From positions 372,001-436,000 of the forward strand of contig NZ_JADEYR010000001.1 of assembly GCF_015209585.1 (NCBI RefSeq): a stretch of DNA of 64,000 bases, in the 5' to 3' direction. Under the pieces are notes generated by a model, which saw nothing but the letters and a program-made list of their open reading frames with translations, ran no database searches and was not told the DNA's origin. Source of the stretch: Brachybacterium epidermidis. GTDB lineage: Bacteria; Actinomycetota; Actinomycetes; Actinomycetales; Dermabacteraceae. The position numbers were made by a program, and so were the translations under genes. This document shows positions 48,692-56,765 of this stretch, piece by piece; position 1 is the first letter of the stretch, and every line of letters starts with the position of its first letter.

Positions 48692-49114
48692 ATGACCATC
48701 CGCACCACTGCTGCCCGTACCATCGCCGTCGGCTCTGCCCTTGGGGCTCGCATGACCTCGGACCCCTCGCACACCGATCCGTACCGGGAGGACCCGGGCG
48801 CCTCGCCCACCTCCACCGCGGTGCTGGACAGGCAGGTGCAGGAGAAGGAGCAGACCACCGACGACGGTGACCACGACCGCTTCGCCCACTACGTGCGCAA
48901 GGACAAGGTCACCCAGGCCGCCCTGGACGGCTCGCCCGTGATCGCTCTGTGCGGGAAGGTGTGGGTGCCGGGCCGTGACCCGAAGAAGTACCCGGTCTGC
49001 CCGGCGTGCAAGGAGATCTACGACGGCATCCGCGGCCCGCAGGACGGCGACGGCGAGGGTGGCAAGGGCTCCGGCCGCGGAGGGTTCCGGGGCTTCTTCG
49101 GCGGGCGCCGCTGA
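48692..49114 (+). CDS. DUF3039 protein with zinc-ribbon-like Cys motif
   Basis: The protein has 140 residues. The conserved DUF3039 core is in the C-terminal half: RFAHYVRKDKVTQAALDG, then ALCGKVWVPGRDP and VCPACKEIY. The three cysteines and nearby residues probably bind zinc. The tail is Gly-rich (GRGGFRGFFGGRR). The ATG at 48692 has GAGGGAG 5 bases upstream; ATG at 48752 begins where the conserved part is nearer. Function is unknown; it is an actinobacterial family often next to the helicase gene that follows here. Confidence 0.82.
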   Translation: MTIRTTAARTIAVGSALGARMTSDPSHTDPYREDPGASPTSTAVLDRQVQEKEQTTDDGDHDRFAHYVRKDKVTQAALDGSPVIALCGKVWVPGRDPKKYPVCPACKEIYDGIRGPQDGDGEGGKGSGRGGFRGFFGGRR

Positions 49115-49158
49115 CAGCGCGTCCCTCGATCGACCCTCGGGGACCGGCCGGCCAGATC

Positions 49159-49210
49159 GGTCGATCGGGGACTGCCGGCGGGTCGATCGGGGACTGCTGG
49201 GTGGTCGATC
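49159..49210. repeat. 22-bp tandem repeat upstream of the helicase gene
   Basis: GGTCGATCGGGGACTGC occurs at 49159-49175 and again at 49181-49197, and GGTCGATC recurs at 49203, all at a period of 22 bp (two helical turns). A reverse-oriented GATCGACC lies at 49128-49135. The array sits just upstream of the helicase -10 at 49252. Confidence 0.55.
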
Positions 49211-49251
49211 TCCTCACAGCGACACGGCGCCGGTTCGTCGGTGCGCGGCGG

Positions 49252-49257
49252 TACGGT
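49252..49257 (+). promoter_or_regulatory. -10 hexamer of the helicase gene
   Basis: TACGGT ends 10 bases before the GTG at 49268, favouring that start over the GTG at 49241. Confidence 0.4.
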
Positions 49258-49267
49258 GGGGCACGCT

Positions 49268-51067
49268 GTGACTGCGCTGAACCATCCCCCCTCCAGTGAC
49301 CCGCGCCGCCCCTCCGAGGCGGCAGCCCGGTCGCTCCCGCCTGCCTACCCCGAACGCGCCGCCTGGGGCACCGCCCCCAAGCTGCGAGCCTGGCAGCAGG
49401 CCGCGCTGGACCAGTACCGCGAGGCCCAGCCGAAGGACTTCCTGGCCGTGGCGACCCCGGGTGCAGGCAAGACCACCTTCGCGCTGCAGGTCGCGGCCCG
49501 GCTGCTCGCGGCCGGCACGGTGCGTCGGGTGACCGTGGTGGCCCCCACCGAGCACCTCAAGGCGCAGTGGGCCGATTCCGCCGCCCGCGTGGGCATCTCC
49601 CTGGATCCGAACTTCACCAACGCCCAGGGCCGCCATGGCGCCCAGTACCAGGGCGTGGCCATCACCTACGCACAGGTGGGAATGAACCCGGGACTGCACC
49701 GCGCCCGCACCGAGGCCGATCGCACGCTGGTGATCCTGGACGAGATCCACCACGCCGGCGACGCCCTCACCTGGGGCGACGGCGTGCGTGAGGCCTTCGA
49801 CCCCGCCACCCGGCGGCTCGCGCTGACCGGCACCCCGTTCCGCTCCGACGACTCCCAGATCCCCTTCGTCACCTACGAGGAGGACGGCGAGGGCTTCCTG
49901 CGCTCCAAGGCCGACTACACCTACGGCTACCGCGACGCCCTGCAGGACCACGTGGTGCGGCCGGTGCTGTTCATGACCTACTCCGGGCGGATGCACTGGC
50001 GCACCAAGACGGGTGACGAGGTCTCCGCGCAGCTCGGCGCGCTGGAGACCAAGGACATCACCCAGCAGGCCTGGCGCACCGCCCTGGACCCCAAGGGCGA
50101 GTGGATCCAGGCCGTGCTCTCGGCCGCGGACCGTCGCCTCACCGAGGTGCGCCGCCACGTGCCCGACGCCGGGGGACTGGTGATCGCCACCGATCAGAAG
50201 TCCGCCCGCGCCTACGCGGCCACCCTCGCCGACCTCACCGGCGAGCAGCCCACCGTGGTGCTCTCCGACGATGCCGGCGCCGGCAAGCGCATCGAGGCGT
50301 TCTCCGAATCCGAGGACCGCTGGATGGTCGCGGTGCGCATGGTCTCCGAGGGCGTGGACGTGCCCCGCCTGGCGGTCGGCGTGTACGCGACCTCCACCGC
50401 CACCCCCATGTTCTTCGCGCAGGCCGTGGGCCGCTTCGTGCGCTCCCGCACCCGTGGGGAGACCGCCAGCGTGTTCATCCCCTCGGTGCCGATCCTGATG
50501 GCGCACGCAGCCGCGATGGAGGCCGAGCGGGACCATGTGCTGGACCGCAGGCCCGATGCGGGCGATGCGCTCACGGGGCTGGACGAGGCCCTTATCGAGG
50601 AGGCCAACCGCTCCGAGCGGGCCTCCGAGCAGCTGGAGATGCGCTTCGAGGCCCTCGAGTCCGAGGCGTCCTTCGACCGGGTGCTGTTCGACGGCGGCGA
50701 GTACGGCGCCGGGGGAGTGGTGGGCAGCGAGGACGAACAGGAGTTCCTGGGGATCCCCGGCCTGCTGGACACCGAGCAGATGCGCACCGTGCTGCAGCAG
50801 CACCAGGCCCAGCAGCAGTCCCGTCGTCAGAACGGCGCCTCCCGCACCCCGCAGCCCGGCGTGGTGGACCACCGCCGTCTCATGGACCTGCGCAAGGAGC
50901 TCAGCTCCCTGGTCTCGGCGTGGTCGCGCAAGTCCGGCACCCCGCACGGCTCGGTGCACACCACCCTGCGCAACCGTTGCGGCGGCCCCGCCGTTCCCCA
51001 GGCCAGCGCCGATCAGCTGCAGGAGCGGATCGACACCCTGCGCGGCTGGTTCGTGGGAAGGCGCTGA
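49268..51067 (+). CDS. DEIH-box superfamily 2 helicase
   Basis: The protein has 599 residues from the GTG at 49268. Motif I is TPGAGKTTFALQ, motif II DEIHHAGD, motif III ALTGTPFRSD; motif VI contains AQAVGRFVRSRT. The N-terminal half is the ResIII-type ATPase core and the C-terminal ~150 residues contain a charged helical region. It resembles the DEAD/DEAH helicases conserved next to DUF3039 in actinobacteria; the substrate is unknown. No nuclease or methylase is attached, so a restriction role is not supported. Confidence 0.88.
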   Translation: MTALNHPPSSDPRRPSEAAARSLPPAYPERAAWGTAPKLRAWQQAALDQYREAQPKDFLAVATPGAGKTTFALQVAARLLAAGTVRRVTVVAPTEHLKAQWADSAARVGISLDPNFTNAQGRHGAQYQGVAITYAQVGMNPGLHRARTEADRTLVILDEIHHAGDALTWGDGVREAFDPATRRLALTGTPFRSDDSQIPFVTYEEDGEGFLRSKADYTYGYRDALQDHVVRPVLFMTYSGRMHWRTKTGDEVSAQLGALETKDITQQAWRTALDPKGEWIQAVLSAADRRLTEVRRHVPDAGGLVIATDQKSARAYAATLADLTGEQPTVVLSDDAGAGKRIEAFSESEDRWMVAVRMVSEGVDVPRLAVGVYATSTATPMFFAQAVGRFVRSRTRGETASVFIPSVPILMAHAAAMEAERDHVLDRRPDAGDALTGLDEALIEEANRSERASEQLEMRFEALESEASFDRVLFDGGEYGAGGVVGSEDEQEFLGIPGLLDTEQMRTVLQQHQAQQQSRRQNGASRTPQPGVVDHRRLMDLRKELSSLVSAWSRKSGTPHGSVHTTLRNRCGGPAVPQASADQLQERIDTLRGWFVGRR

Positions 51068-51286
51068 GGGGTACGGCGAACGCTGCCCGGAATCACGAGC
51101 GCTGGTGTTCAGTCTCTCGACGAGGTCGCGGGCTTGTCGGCACACCGCGAAGCTCTCTGGCCAGGCCCACTGTTGTCGAGGTCGGCGTGGTAGTCGGTCT
51201 CGTTGTTCGCTTGAGTAGGTGAGTGCCTAGAGGCATCAGCGGAGCGCCCGGCCCGCAGAATCGGCCCTAGTGCGGGAAGGAGCAGA

Positions 51287-51964
51287 GTGGTGAGCCGCGG
51301 CCCGGTGATTGACGGAAAGCGTCGCTCATGCGACGATTTCTGCATGGAGTTGACCGTCGCGGACGCAGCGCAGATTGCCGGCGTGAGCCTGCGAACGGTG
51401 CAACGGGCGCTGGGGGATGGACGGCTTGGTATGGCCCGGGTGCTCGGGCGACAGGTCACGACGGACGACCTAGCCGTGCAGGCGTGGGTCCGGACGACAT
51501 CACGTGGACGGAAGTGGTCCAGCAGGACACTCGAGGCAGCCATTGATCTGCTGTCCGGCGGGCAAGGCGATTCGGTCTCATCATCTGAGCGATCAAGACT
51601 GCGGGCGGCACTGCGCGAAATGACCGCCCGGCAGATCGCCTCCTCGTCGTGGATCGGCACATGGTCGAGGTATCGAACCCTCGGCGAGGTGGATGCTCAC
51701 CTGATCGGCCCCAGTATTGCAGATCTATCCGCCCTGGGGATCGTGGCGGGTGAGTCGTGGATGCGGTTCGCCGAGGTGGTCGACCTCGACCAGTTCGAGG
51801 CGAGCCAGCCGGTTGCAGCAGATCCCGATGGCGACCTCGTCGTCATCGAGCGGCCCCACGACAATCGCGGAGCCAGATGGCTGGTGGACACGTATGTGCT
51901 CGGTGATGCGCGGGAGTCCGCTGCTGCAGCCTCCGAGCTGGAGTCGGTTGCCCATGCGCTCTGA
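51287..51964 (+). CDS. Helix-turn-helix protein, probable antitoxin-like partner
   Basis: The protein has 225 residues from the GTG at 51287, which has AAGGAG 4 bases upstream. An ATG at 51344 (MELTVADAAQIAGVS) begins directly at the DNA-binding domain and may be the true start. The N-terminal domain is an excisionase/MerR-like helix-turn-helix (AQIAGVSLRTVQRALGDGRL). The C-terminal half is of unknown fold. It overlaps the nucleotidyltransferase-like remnant by 11 bases, an arrangement typical of AbiEi/AbiEii-like toxin-antitoxin pairs. That pairing is inference from the overlap and partner. Confidence 0.65.
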   Translation: MVSRGPVIDGKRRSCDDFCMELTVADAAQIAGVSLRTVQRALGDGRLGMARVLGRQVTTDDLAVQAWVRTTSRGRKWSSRTLEAAIDLLSGGQGDSVSSSERSRLRAALREMTARQIASSSWIGTWSRYRTLGEVDAHLIGPSIADLSALGIVAGESWMRFAEVVDLDQFEASQPVAADPDGDLVVIERPHDNRGARWLVDTYVLGDARESAAAASELESVAHAL

Positions 51965-52038
51965 TCCGCACGCCTTGCTGACTGAGGTGGCCATGTCGTT
52001 CGAGCTGGACAGCTGGCTCCTTGTGGGTGGGCTCATGG
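51954..52038 (+). pseudogene. Nucleotidyltransferase (AbiEii-like) gene, truncated by IS3 element
   Basis: Only the first 29 codons survive. They read MRSDPHALLTEVAMSFELDS followed by WLLVGGLMV. The helix followed by hydrophobic-VGG resembles the first helix and strand of AbiEii/MenA-type nucleotidyltransferase toxins, in which the GG loop contacts nucleotide. The left inverted repeat of the IS element begins at codon 29/30. No continuation exists on the other side of the element, where pncB ends 36 bases away, so the remainder has been deleted. Confidence 0.6.
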
Positions 52039-52062
52039 TGAAGCGCCCTGGGTTCCGTTCCG
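52039..52062 (+). repeat. IS3 left terminal inverted repeat
   Basis: These 24 bases pair with 53313-53336 on the opposite strand with one mismatch; they overlap codons 29-30 of the interrupted gene. Confidence 0.88.
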
Positions 52063-52086
52063 AGTCTCAGCAAGGAGAATCGGAGC

Positions 52087-52398
52087 ATGCCCAAGAAGTT
52101 CCGTCCAGAGCTGCGTGACCGTGCCGTGCGTATGGTCTACGACCGTCAGGCCCGCGAGGGTGGTCCCCGTGCAGCATCGATCCGTGCGGTCGCCCCGCAG
52201 CTCGGTGTCGGGGAGGAGACCCTGCGGATCTGGTGCAACCGCTACGGCCCCACCGAACCAGCCGGCCCGGGAGAGCCGCTCGAGGAGGAGAACCGCCGGC
52301 TCCGGCGAGAACTCGCCGAGGCACGGCGCGCGAACGAGATCCTGAAAGCCGCCTCGGCGTTTTTTGCAGCGGAACTCGACCGCCCCACGACGAAATGA
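52087..52398 (+). CDS. IS3 transposase OrfA (helix-turn-helix)
   Basis: The protein has 103 residues. It starts MPKKFRPELRDRAVRMVYD and has the helix-turn-helix segment VAPQLGVGEETLRIWCNRYG. A leucine-zipper-like region follows (EENRRLRRELAEARRANEIL). It binds the element ends and forms the N-terminus of the OrfAB transposase after a -1 shift at TTTTTT (52360-52365). Made alone it acts as a regulator. AAGGAG lies 7-10 bases upstream of the ATG. Confidence 0.92.
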   Translation: MPKKFRPELRDRAVRMVYDRQAREGGPRAASIRAVAPQLGVGEETLRIWCNRYGPTEPAGPGEPLEEENRRLRRELAEARRANEILKAASAFFAAELDRPTTK

Positions 52399-53309
52399 TC
52401 GCGTTCATCGACATGCATCGCGATCAGTTCGGGGCCTGGGCCATCTGCCGCATCCTCGGTGCGACAGAATGTGGGTTCATCACCTCCCGCGGATACCGCG
52501 CCTCCAAGAACAGGAATGCTTCCGCGCGCAGCGTTCGGGACGAGATCCTCATAGAGGAGGTGCAGCGGATTCACCAGGAAAACTACAGCGTCTACGGGGT
52601 CCGGAAGATGTGGCACGCCATGCAGCACGCGGGATGGGACGTCGGCCGAGACCAGGTCGCGAGGCTGATGAAGATCGCAGGCCTCCAGGGCGTTCGCCGA
52701 GGCCGCAAGCCCGTCACCACCCACCCCGAAGCCGGACCGGATGAGCGCCCCGACCTTGTGGAACGGAAGTTTGCCGCGGACCGTCCGCGGCAGCTCTGGG
52801 TCGCTGACATCACCTACGTCCGGATCCTCGCCGGATTCTGCTACGTCGCATTCATCACCGATGTCTTCAGTCGGAGAATTGTCGGCTGGGCGGTCGCACC
52901 CACACTCCACACACAGTCTCTACCTTTGCTCGCACTGGAGCACGCACTTCTTTCCACTGGTGCAAGCAGGAATAATAGCGGATTGGTTCACCACTCCGAC
53001 AGGGGCAGTCAGTATGTCTCACTGGCCTATTCGGACGCTCTCATCGCAGCGGGGGTGAAAGCATCAGTCGGCACCGTTGGCGATAGCTACGATAACGCCC
53101 TGGCCGAGACCGTGAACGGTCTCTACAAGACGGAACTGATCTACTCGAAGCGGATCTGGGATTCGGTCAGCGAAGTCGAGTTGGCGACGATGGGCTGGGT
53201 CCACTGGTGGAACACGACCCGGCTCCACGAGGCGCTCGACTACCGCACTCCAGCGGCAGTCGAAGCGGCCTACACTCACACCACGACGACCGCGCCCGCG
53301 ACCGTCTAA
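52395..53309 (+). CDS. IS3 transposase OrfB (DDE integrase domain)
   Basis: The protein has 304 residues if started at the ATG at 52395, but it is probably made as an OrfAB fusion by -1 frameshifting; its frame is open from 52233 and overlaps orfA. The N-terminal HTH_21 part (SVYGVRKMWHAMQ) is followed by the rve domain. The DDE residues are in WVADITYVRILAGF, HHSDRGSQYVS and DNALAETVNGLYKTELI. The protein is intact, so the element could be active. Confidence 0.92.
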   Translation: MIAFIDMHRDQFGAWAICRILGATECGFITSRGYRASKNRNASARSVRDEILIEEVQRIHQENYSVYGVRKMWHAMQHAGWDVGRDQVARLMKIAGLQGVRRGRKPVTTHPEAGPDERPDLVERKFAADRPRQLWVADITYVRILAGFCYVAFITDVFSRRIVGWAVAPTLHTQSLPLLALEHALLSTGASRNNSGLVHHSDRGSQYVSLAYSDALIAAGVKASVGTVGDSYDNALAETVNGLYKTELIYSKRIWDSVSEVELATMGWVHWWNTTRLHEALDYRTPAAVEAAYTHTTTTAPATV

Positions 53310-53312
53310 CCA

Positions 53313-53336
53313 CGGAACGAAACCCAGGGCGCTTCA
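53313..53336 (-). repeat. IS3 right terminal inverted repeat
   Basis: Mirror of the left repeat with one mismatch. It lies 4 bases after the orfB stop and 36 bases before the pncB stop. Confidence 0.88.
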
Positions 53337-53372
53337 ACCCCGCCAAGGCTGCGTTGCCGGTCCGAGCGAGCC

Positions 53373-54752
53373 TCAGCGCAGCACGCGTGCCGCCTCGATG
53401 CCGTCGGTGACGGTCGGGATCGCGACGGGGCCGTCGGGACCCTCGTCCGGGTCCAGTTGCAGTTCGGCCAGGGACTCCTGGTGGCGCTGCCGTGCCCGCT
53501 GCGCCAGCTCGGGCTGGGAGAGGGGTTCCACCGGCTCCCCGCCCAGGATGAGAGGTACCTGCAGGGGCCGCAGGTCCGTGCGGCTCCACTCGGGGGCGGC
53601 GCCGGCGGAGTTCAGCTCCGCGTGCAGCTCCCGCTCGAACTCGGCCACCTCGGCCTCGCCCGGCAGCACCAGCTCGGCGTGGGCCTTCCCGCCCACCAGC
53701 ATGCGGTAGGCGTGCTTGCCGGCACCCAGGGTGGCCTTGGACTCGGACATCTTGCCGACGGGATGCATGAGGCCATCGGCACCCTCGCGCTCCACCAGCT
53801 TGTACACGAAACCGGGGGCGGGGTGACCGGAGCCGGTGACCAGCTTGGTGCCGATCCCGTAGCCGTCCACCGGGTCGTCCTTGAGATCCTCCACCCGGTA
53901 TTCGTCCAGATCACCGGTGGCGGTGATGCGGGTGCCGGTGGCCCCCAGGGAGTCCAGCAGCTCACGCAGGGAGGCGGCCTGCTTCTCGAGGTCACCGGAG
54001 TCCAGGCGCACGGCGCCCAGCTCCGGACCGGCCAGCTCCACGGCGGTGCGCACCGCCTGCTCCACGTCGTAGGTGTCCACCAGCAGGGCGGTGTCGGTGC
54101 CCTGGGCGGCCAGCTGCGCGCGGAACGCCTCCTCCTCCGTGTCGAACAGCAGGGTGAAGGCGTGGGCGGCGGTCCCGGCCACCGGGATCCGGTAGTGGGC
54201 ACCCGCTGCCAGGTTGGAGGTGGAGTCGAAGCCCACCACATACGCGGCGCGGGCCGCGTGGATCGCAGCGTCCTCGTGGACCCGCCGGCCTCCCATCTCG
54301 ATGCAGGGTCTGCCGCGGGCCGCGGTGACCATGCGCGAGCCGGCCGAGGCCACACCGCTGTCATGGTTGATGATCGAGAGGATCACCGTCTCCAGCAGCA
54401 CCGCATTGCCGAAGGTGCCCTCCACCCGCAGCACCGGCGAGTTCGGGAAGTACAGCTCGCCCTCCTCGTAGCCGTGCACGTCCCCGGTGAAGCGGTACTC
54501 CGCCAGATGCTGCAGGGTGTCCTCGTCCAGGGTGCCCGTACTGTGCAGGTACCGCAGATCAGCGTCGTCGAAGCGGAACTCGGCGATCGCCTCCAGTACC
54601 CGGCCGGTGCCGGCCAGCGCGCCGTAGCGCCTGCCCTCGGGAAGGGAGCGGGTGAACACCTCGAACACGCAGCGACGATCCGCGACGCCCGCCTGACGGG
54701 CGGCGCGCAGCATGGTCAGCTCGTAGAGGTCGGTGAGCAGAGAGGTGGTCAC
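53373..54752 (-). CDS. pncB: Nicotinate phosphoribosyltransferase
   Basis: The protein has 459 residues from the GTG at 54752 (TTSLLTDLYELTMLRAA); the frame is open further but the family starts here. Conserved segments include VFEVFTRSLPEGRRYG, FDSTSNLAAGAHYRIPVAGT (with the catalytic-region His in GTAAHAF) and RLDSGDLEKQAASLRELL. It makes nicotinate mononucleotide from nicotinate and PRPP in NAD salvage. The gene is divergent from clpS, as pncB1 is from Rv1331 in M. tuberculosis. Confidence 0.95.
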   Translation of the reverse strand: MTTSLLTDLYELTMLRAARQAGVADRRCVFEVFTRSLPEGRRYGALAGTGRVLEAIAEFRFDDADLRYLHSTGTLDEDTLQHLAEYRFTGDVHGYEEGELYFPNSPVLRVEGTFGNAVLLETVILSIINHDSGVASAGSRMVTAARGRPCIEMGGRRVHEDAAIHAARAAYVVGFDSTSNLAAGAHYRIPVAGTAAHAFTLLFDTEEEAFRAQLAAQGTDTALLVDTYDVEQAVRTAVELAGPELGAVRLDSGDLEKQAASLRELLDSLGATGTRITATGDLDEYRVEDLKDDPVDGYGIGTKLVTGSGHPAPGFVYKLVEREGADGLMHPVGKMSESKATLGAGKHAYRMLVGGKAHAELVLPGEAEVAEFERELHAELNSAGAAPEWSRTDLRPLQVPLILGGEPVEPLSQPELAQRARQRHQESLAELQLDPDEGPDGPVAIPTVTDGIEAARVLR

Positions 54753-54758
54753 CGCTCC

Positions 54759-54805
54759 ACCGTAGTGCGTCGCACGGCTCCTCCGTCGCACCCGGCACGT
54801 AGAAT
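54759..54805. promoter_or_regulatory. Divergent pncB/clpS promoter region
   Basis: On the minus strand TACGGT (54759-54764) lies 6 bases before the pncB GTG, suggesting a leaderless message. On the plus strand TAGAAT (54800-54805) is a -10 candidate for clpS, giving a leader of about 45 bases with AGGAGG. Confidence 0.5.
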
Positions 54806-54854
54806 CTTGCGGACCGCTCGGAGATCCTGTGCGGCCCCAGCGAGGAGGAGATCG

Positions 54855-55178
54855 ATGCCGGTCCAGGCACCGCGGGCCACGTCCGCACCCGGCGGCCTCA
54901 CCGACACCTCCCGGTCGCCCCAGGATCTGGCCGAGACCACCGGGCCCTGGTGCACTGGGGTGTGGAACGACCCGGTGAACCTGATGAGCTATGTGGTGTT
55001 CGTGTTCCGCCGCTACTTCGGCTACTCCCGCCCCATTGCCGAGCAGCTGATGATGCAGGTGCACCAGGAGGGCCGCGCGATCGTCTCCCGCGGCTCCCGC
55101 GAGCGGGTCGAGACCGATGTGCAGGCCATGCACTCCTACGGCCTGCACGCCACCCTGGAGAGGGCGGGGGAGGACTGA
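54855..55178 (+). CDS. clpS: ATP-dependent Clp protease adaptor ClpS
   Basis: The protein has 107 residues from the ATG at 54855 (AGGAGGAG upstream); a longer frame upstream runs antisense to pncB and is not real. The core is canonical: WNDPVNLMSYVVFVFRRYFG, with N-degron pocket residues (N, D, M), then MMQVHQEGRAIVSRGSRERV. ClpS delivers N-end-rule substrates to ClpAP/ClpCP. The stop abuts the DUF2017 start with no gap. Confidence 0.95.
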   Translation: MPVQAPRATSAPGGLTDTSRSPQDLAETTGPWCTGVWNDPVNLMSYVVFVFRRYFGYSRPIAEQLMMQVHQEGRAIVSRGSRERVETDVQAMHSYGLHATLERAGED

Positions 55179-55811
55179 ATGGCCCACGCATTCCGCCGTC
55201 GACCCGACGGCTCCCTGGTGTGCCGCCTGGACGCCGAGGAGAAGGCGATCATCGCGCAGGTGGCGCAGGAGACGGCCGATCTGATCCGGGCGGATCTGGG
55301 CATCGGTGCTGATTCCAGCGCCATCCAGCAGGCCGCCGACAGCGAGGACCCGCTGCAGCGCCTGGAGGCCGAGTTCGCCTCCCGTGACGCCCGCGAACCG
55401 GCGGATACCGCCGTGAAGCGCCTGTTCCCCGACGCCTCCCGCGACCCGGCCCTGGCGGCCGAGTACCGGCGCCTGGGCCAGCTGGACCTCGCCGAGGGCA
55501 AGATCGCCGATCTGCGCAGCGTGATGACGGTGATGGACGCCTCCGGGCCCGGCCGCGGCGAGGTCGCACTGGACCAGGAGGGGGCCGTCTCGTTCCTGCG
55601 TGCCGTCAACGACGTGCGGATCGTGCTGGCGGATCGCCTGGGGCTGGAGCGGGACGGCGACTTCGACACCGTGCGCATGCTGCAGCAGATCGGGGAGCGG
55701 GTGGAGGACGCCACCCCTGCCGATGCCGGGCAGGTGGGAGGCGATGTGGTGATCGCCGTGTACGAGCTGCTCAGCTGGCTTCAGGAGAGCCTGCTGCGCG
55801 CCATGGACTGA
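55179..55811 (+). CDS. DUF2017 protein
   Basis: The protein has 210 residues. It starts MAHAFRRRPDGSLVCRLDAE and has the family core AVNDVRIVLADRLGLERDGD. It is helical and soluble. The pairing clpS-DUF2017 (Rv1331-Rv1332 in M. tuberculosis) is conserved in actinobacteria, which hints at a link to protein turnover, but no function is known. The ATG follows the clpS stop directly, so they are one transcript. Confidence 0.88.
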   Translation: MAHAFRRRPDGSLVCRLDAEEKAIIAQVAQETADLIRADLGIGADSSAIQQAADSEDPLQRLEAEFASRDAREPADTAVKRLFPDASRDPALAAEYRRLGQLDLAEGKIADLRSVMTVMDASGPGRGEVALDQEGAVSFLRAVNDVRIVLADRLGLERDGDFDTVRMLQQIGERVEDATPADAGQVGGDVVIAVYELLSWLQESLLRAMD

Positions 55812-55936
55812 CCGCACCCGGGTCACGGGCCCGCCGCGCATCCCGTCCGCCCGCCCCGCTGAGCCCCGTCGGCTGCTCCTGCTGTGACCCTGCACCCAGT
55901 GAGTGCGCCGTCACTGCAGGCAGGCCCCCCGGAGCC

Positions 55937-55942
55937 TACGCT
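55937..55942 (+). promoter_or_regulatory. -10 hexamer of murI, probably leaderless
   Basis: TACGCT ends 7 bases before the murI ATG at 55950, which supports that start over the ATG-like codon further upstream. Confidence 0.5.
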
Positions 55943-55949
55943 GGCCGGG

Positions 55950-56765
55950 ATGAACAACGCGCCGATCGGGATCTTCGACTCCGGCGTCGGGGGCCTCACC
56001 GTCGCCCGGGCCGTGCTGGACCAGCTGCCACAGGAGGAGCTGGTCTACATCGGCGACACCGCGCACACCCCGTACGGGCCCCGCCCGATCGCCGAGGTGC
56101 GCGCCCTGGCTCTGGACATCATGGACTCCCTGGTGGACCGCGGCGTGAAGATGCTGGTGATCGCCTGCAACACCGCCTCGGCTGCTGTGCTGCGCGATGC
56201 CCGCGAGCGCTACCGGGTGCCCGTGGTCGAGGTGATCCAGCCGGCCGTGCGCCGTGCCGTGGCCGCCACCCGCAACCACCGCGTGGGCGTGATCGGCACG
56301 CAGGCCACCATCACCTCCCGCGCCTACGAGGACGCTTTCGCCGCCGCGCCCGCCCTGGACATCGTCACTGCCGCCTGTCCGCGGTTCGTGGAGTTCGTCG
56401 AGCGCGGCGAGATCACCGGGGACGAGGTGGTCGAGGTCGCCGAGGAGTACCTGGCCCCCGTGCGCGAGGCCGGGGTGGACACCCTGGTGCTGGGCTGCAC
56501 CCACTACCCGATGCTCGCCGGGCCCATCAGCTACGTGATGGGCCCGGACGTCACCCTGGTCTCCTCCGCGGAGGAGACCGCACTGGACATCTACCGTCAG
56601 CTGCGCGGCAGCGACCTGCTGCGCACCGACCGCGAGCCGCCCCGCCACGTGTTCGCTCAGACCGCCACCGGTCGCGGGCACGACAGCGACTTCGCGCGGC
56701 TCTCCCGACGGTTCCTGGGCCCCATGGTCACCATGACCGCAACCCTGCCGGCGGTGACACCATGA
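55950..56765 (+). CDS. murI: Glutamate racemase
   Basis: The protein has 271 residues, starting [20 protein letters not shown]. The two catalytic cysteines are Cys73 ([10 protein letters not shown]) and Cys183 (LGCTHYPML), with His185. It makes D-glutamate for peptidoglycan stem peptides. The start is set by the family and by the -10 motif 7 bases upstream. The stop overlaps the next gene by 4 bases (ATGA). Confidence 0.96.
   Translation: MNNAPIGIFDSGVGGLTVARAVLDQLPQEELVYIGDTAHTPYGPRPIAEVRALALDIMDSLVDRGVKMLVIACNTASAAVLRDARERYRVPVVEVIQPAVRRAVAATRNHRVGVIGTQATITSRAYEDAFAAAPALDIVTAACPRFVEFVERGEITGDEVVEVAEEYLAPVREAGVDTLVLGCTHYPMLAGPISYVMGPDVTLVSSAEETALDIYRQLRGSDLLRTDREPPRHVFAQTATGRGHDSDFARLSRRFLGPMVTMTATLPAVTP

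Larger units (their letters stand above)
52039..53336 (+). mobile_element. IS3-family insertion sequence, intact
   Basis: The element is 1298 bp long. Its 24-bp terminal inverted repeats start TGAAGCGCCCTGGGTT at 52039-52062 and end AACCCAGGGCGCTTCA at 53313-53336, with one mismatch. It encodes the two usual overlapping frames orfA and orfB with a run of six T at the frameshift point and a full DDE triad. The 3-4 bases flanking each end do not match (ATGG against ACCC), so no target duplication is visible, which suggests recombination or an adjacent deletion after insertion. The orfB region is less GC-rich in places than its neighbours. Confidence 0.92.

Noticed and set aside
49241-51067. Restriction or defense helicase system at the DEIH-box gene
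   Set aside because: No nuclease, methylase or other defense partner is adjacent, and the neighbours are ordinary conserved genes; the helicase alone is not evidence for defense.
52039-53336. Target-site duplication of the IS3 element
   Set aside because: The flanking 3-4 bases (ATGG on the left, ACCC on the right) do not match directly.
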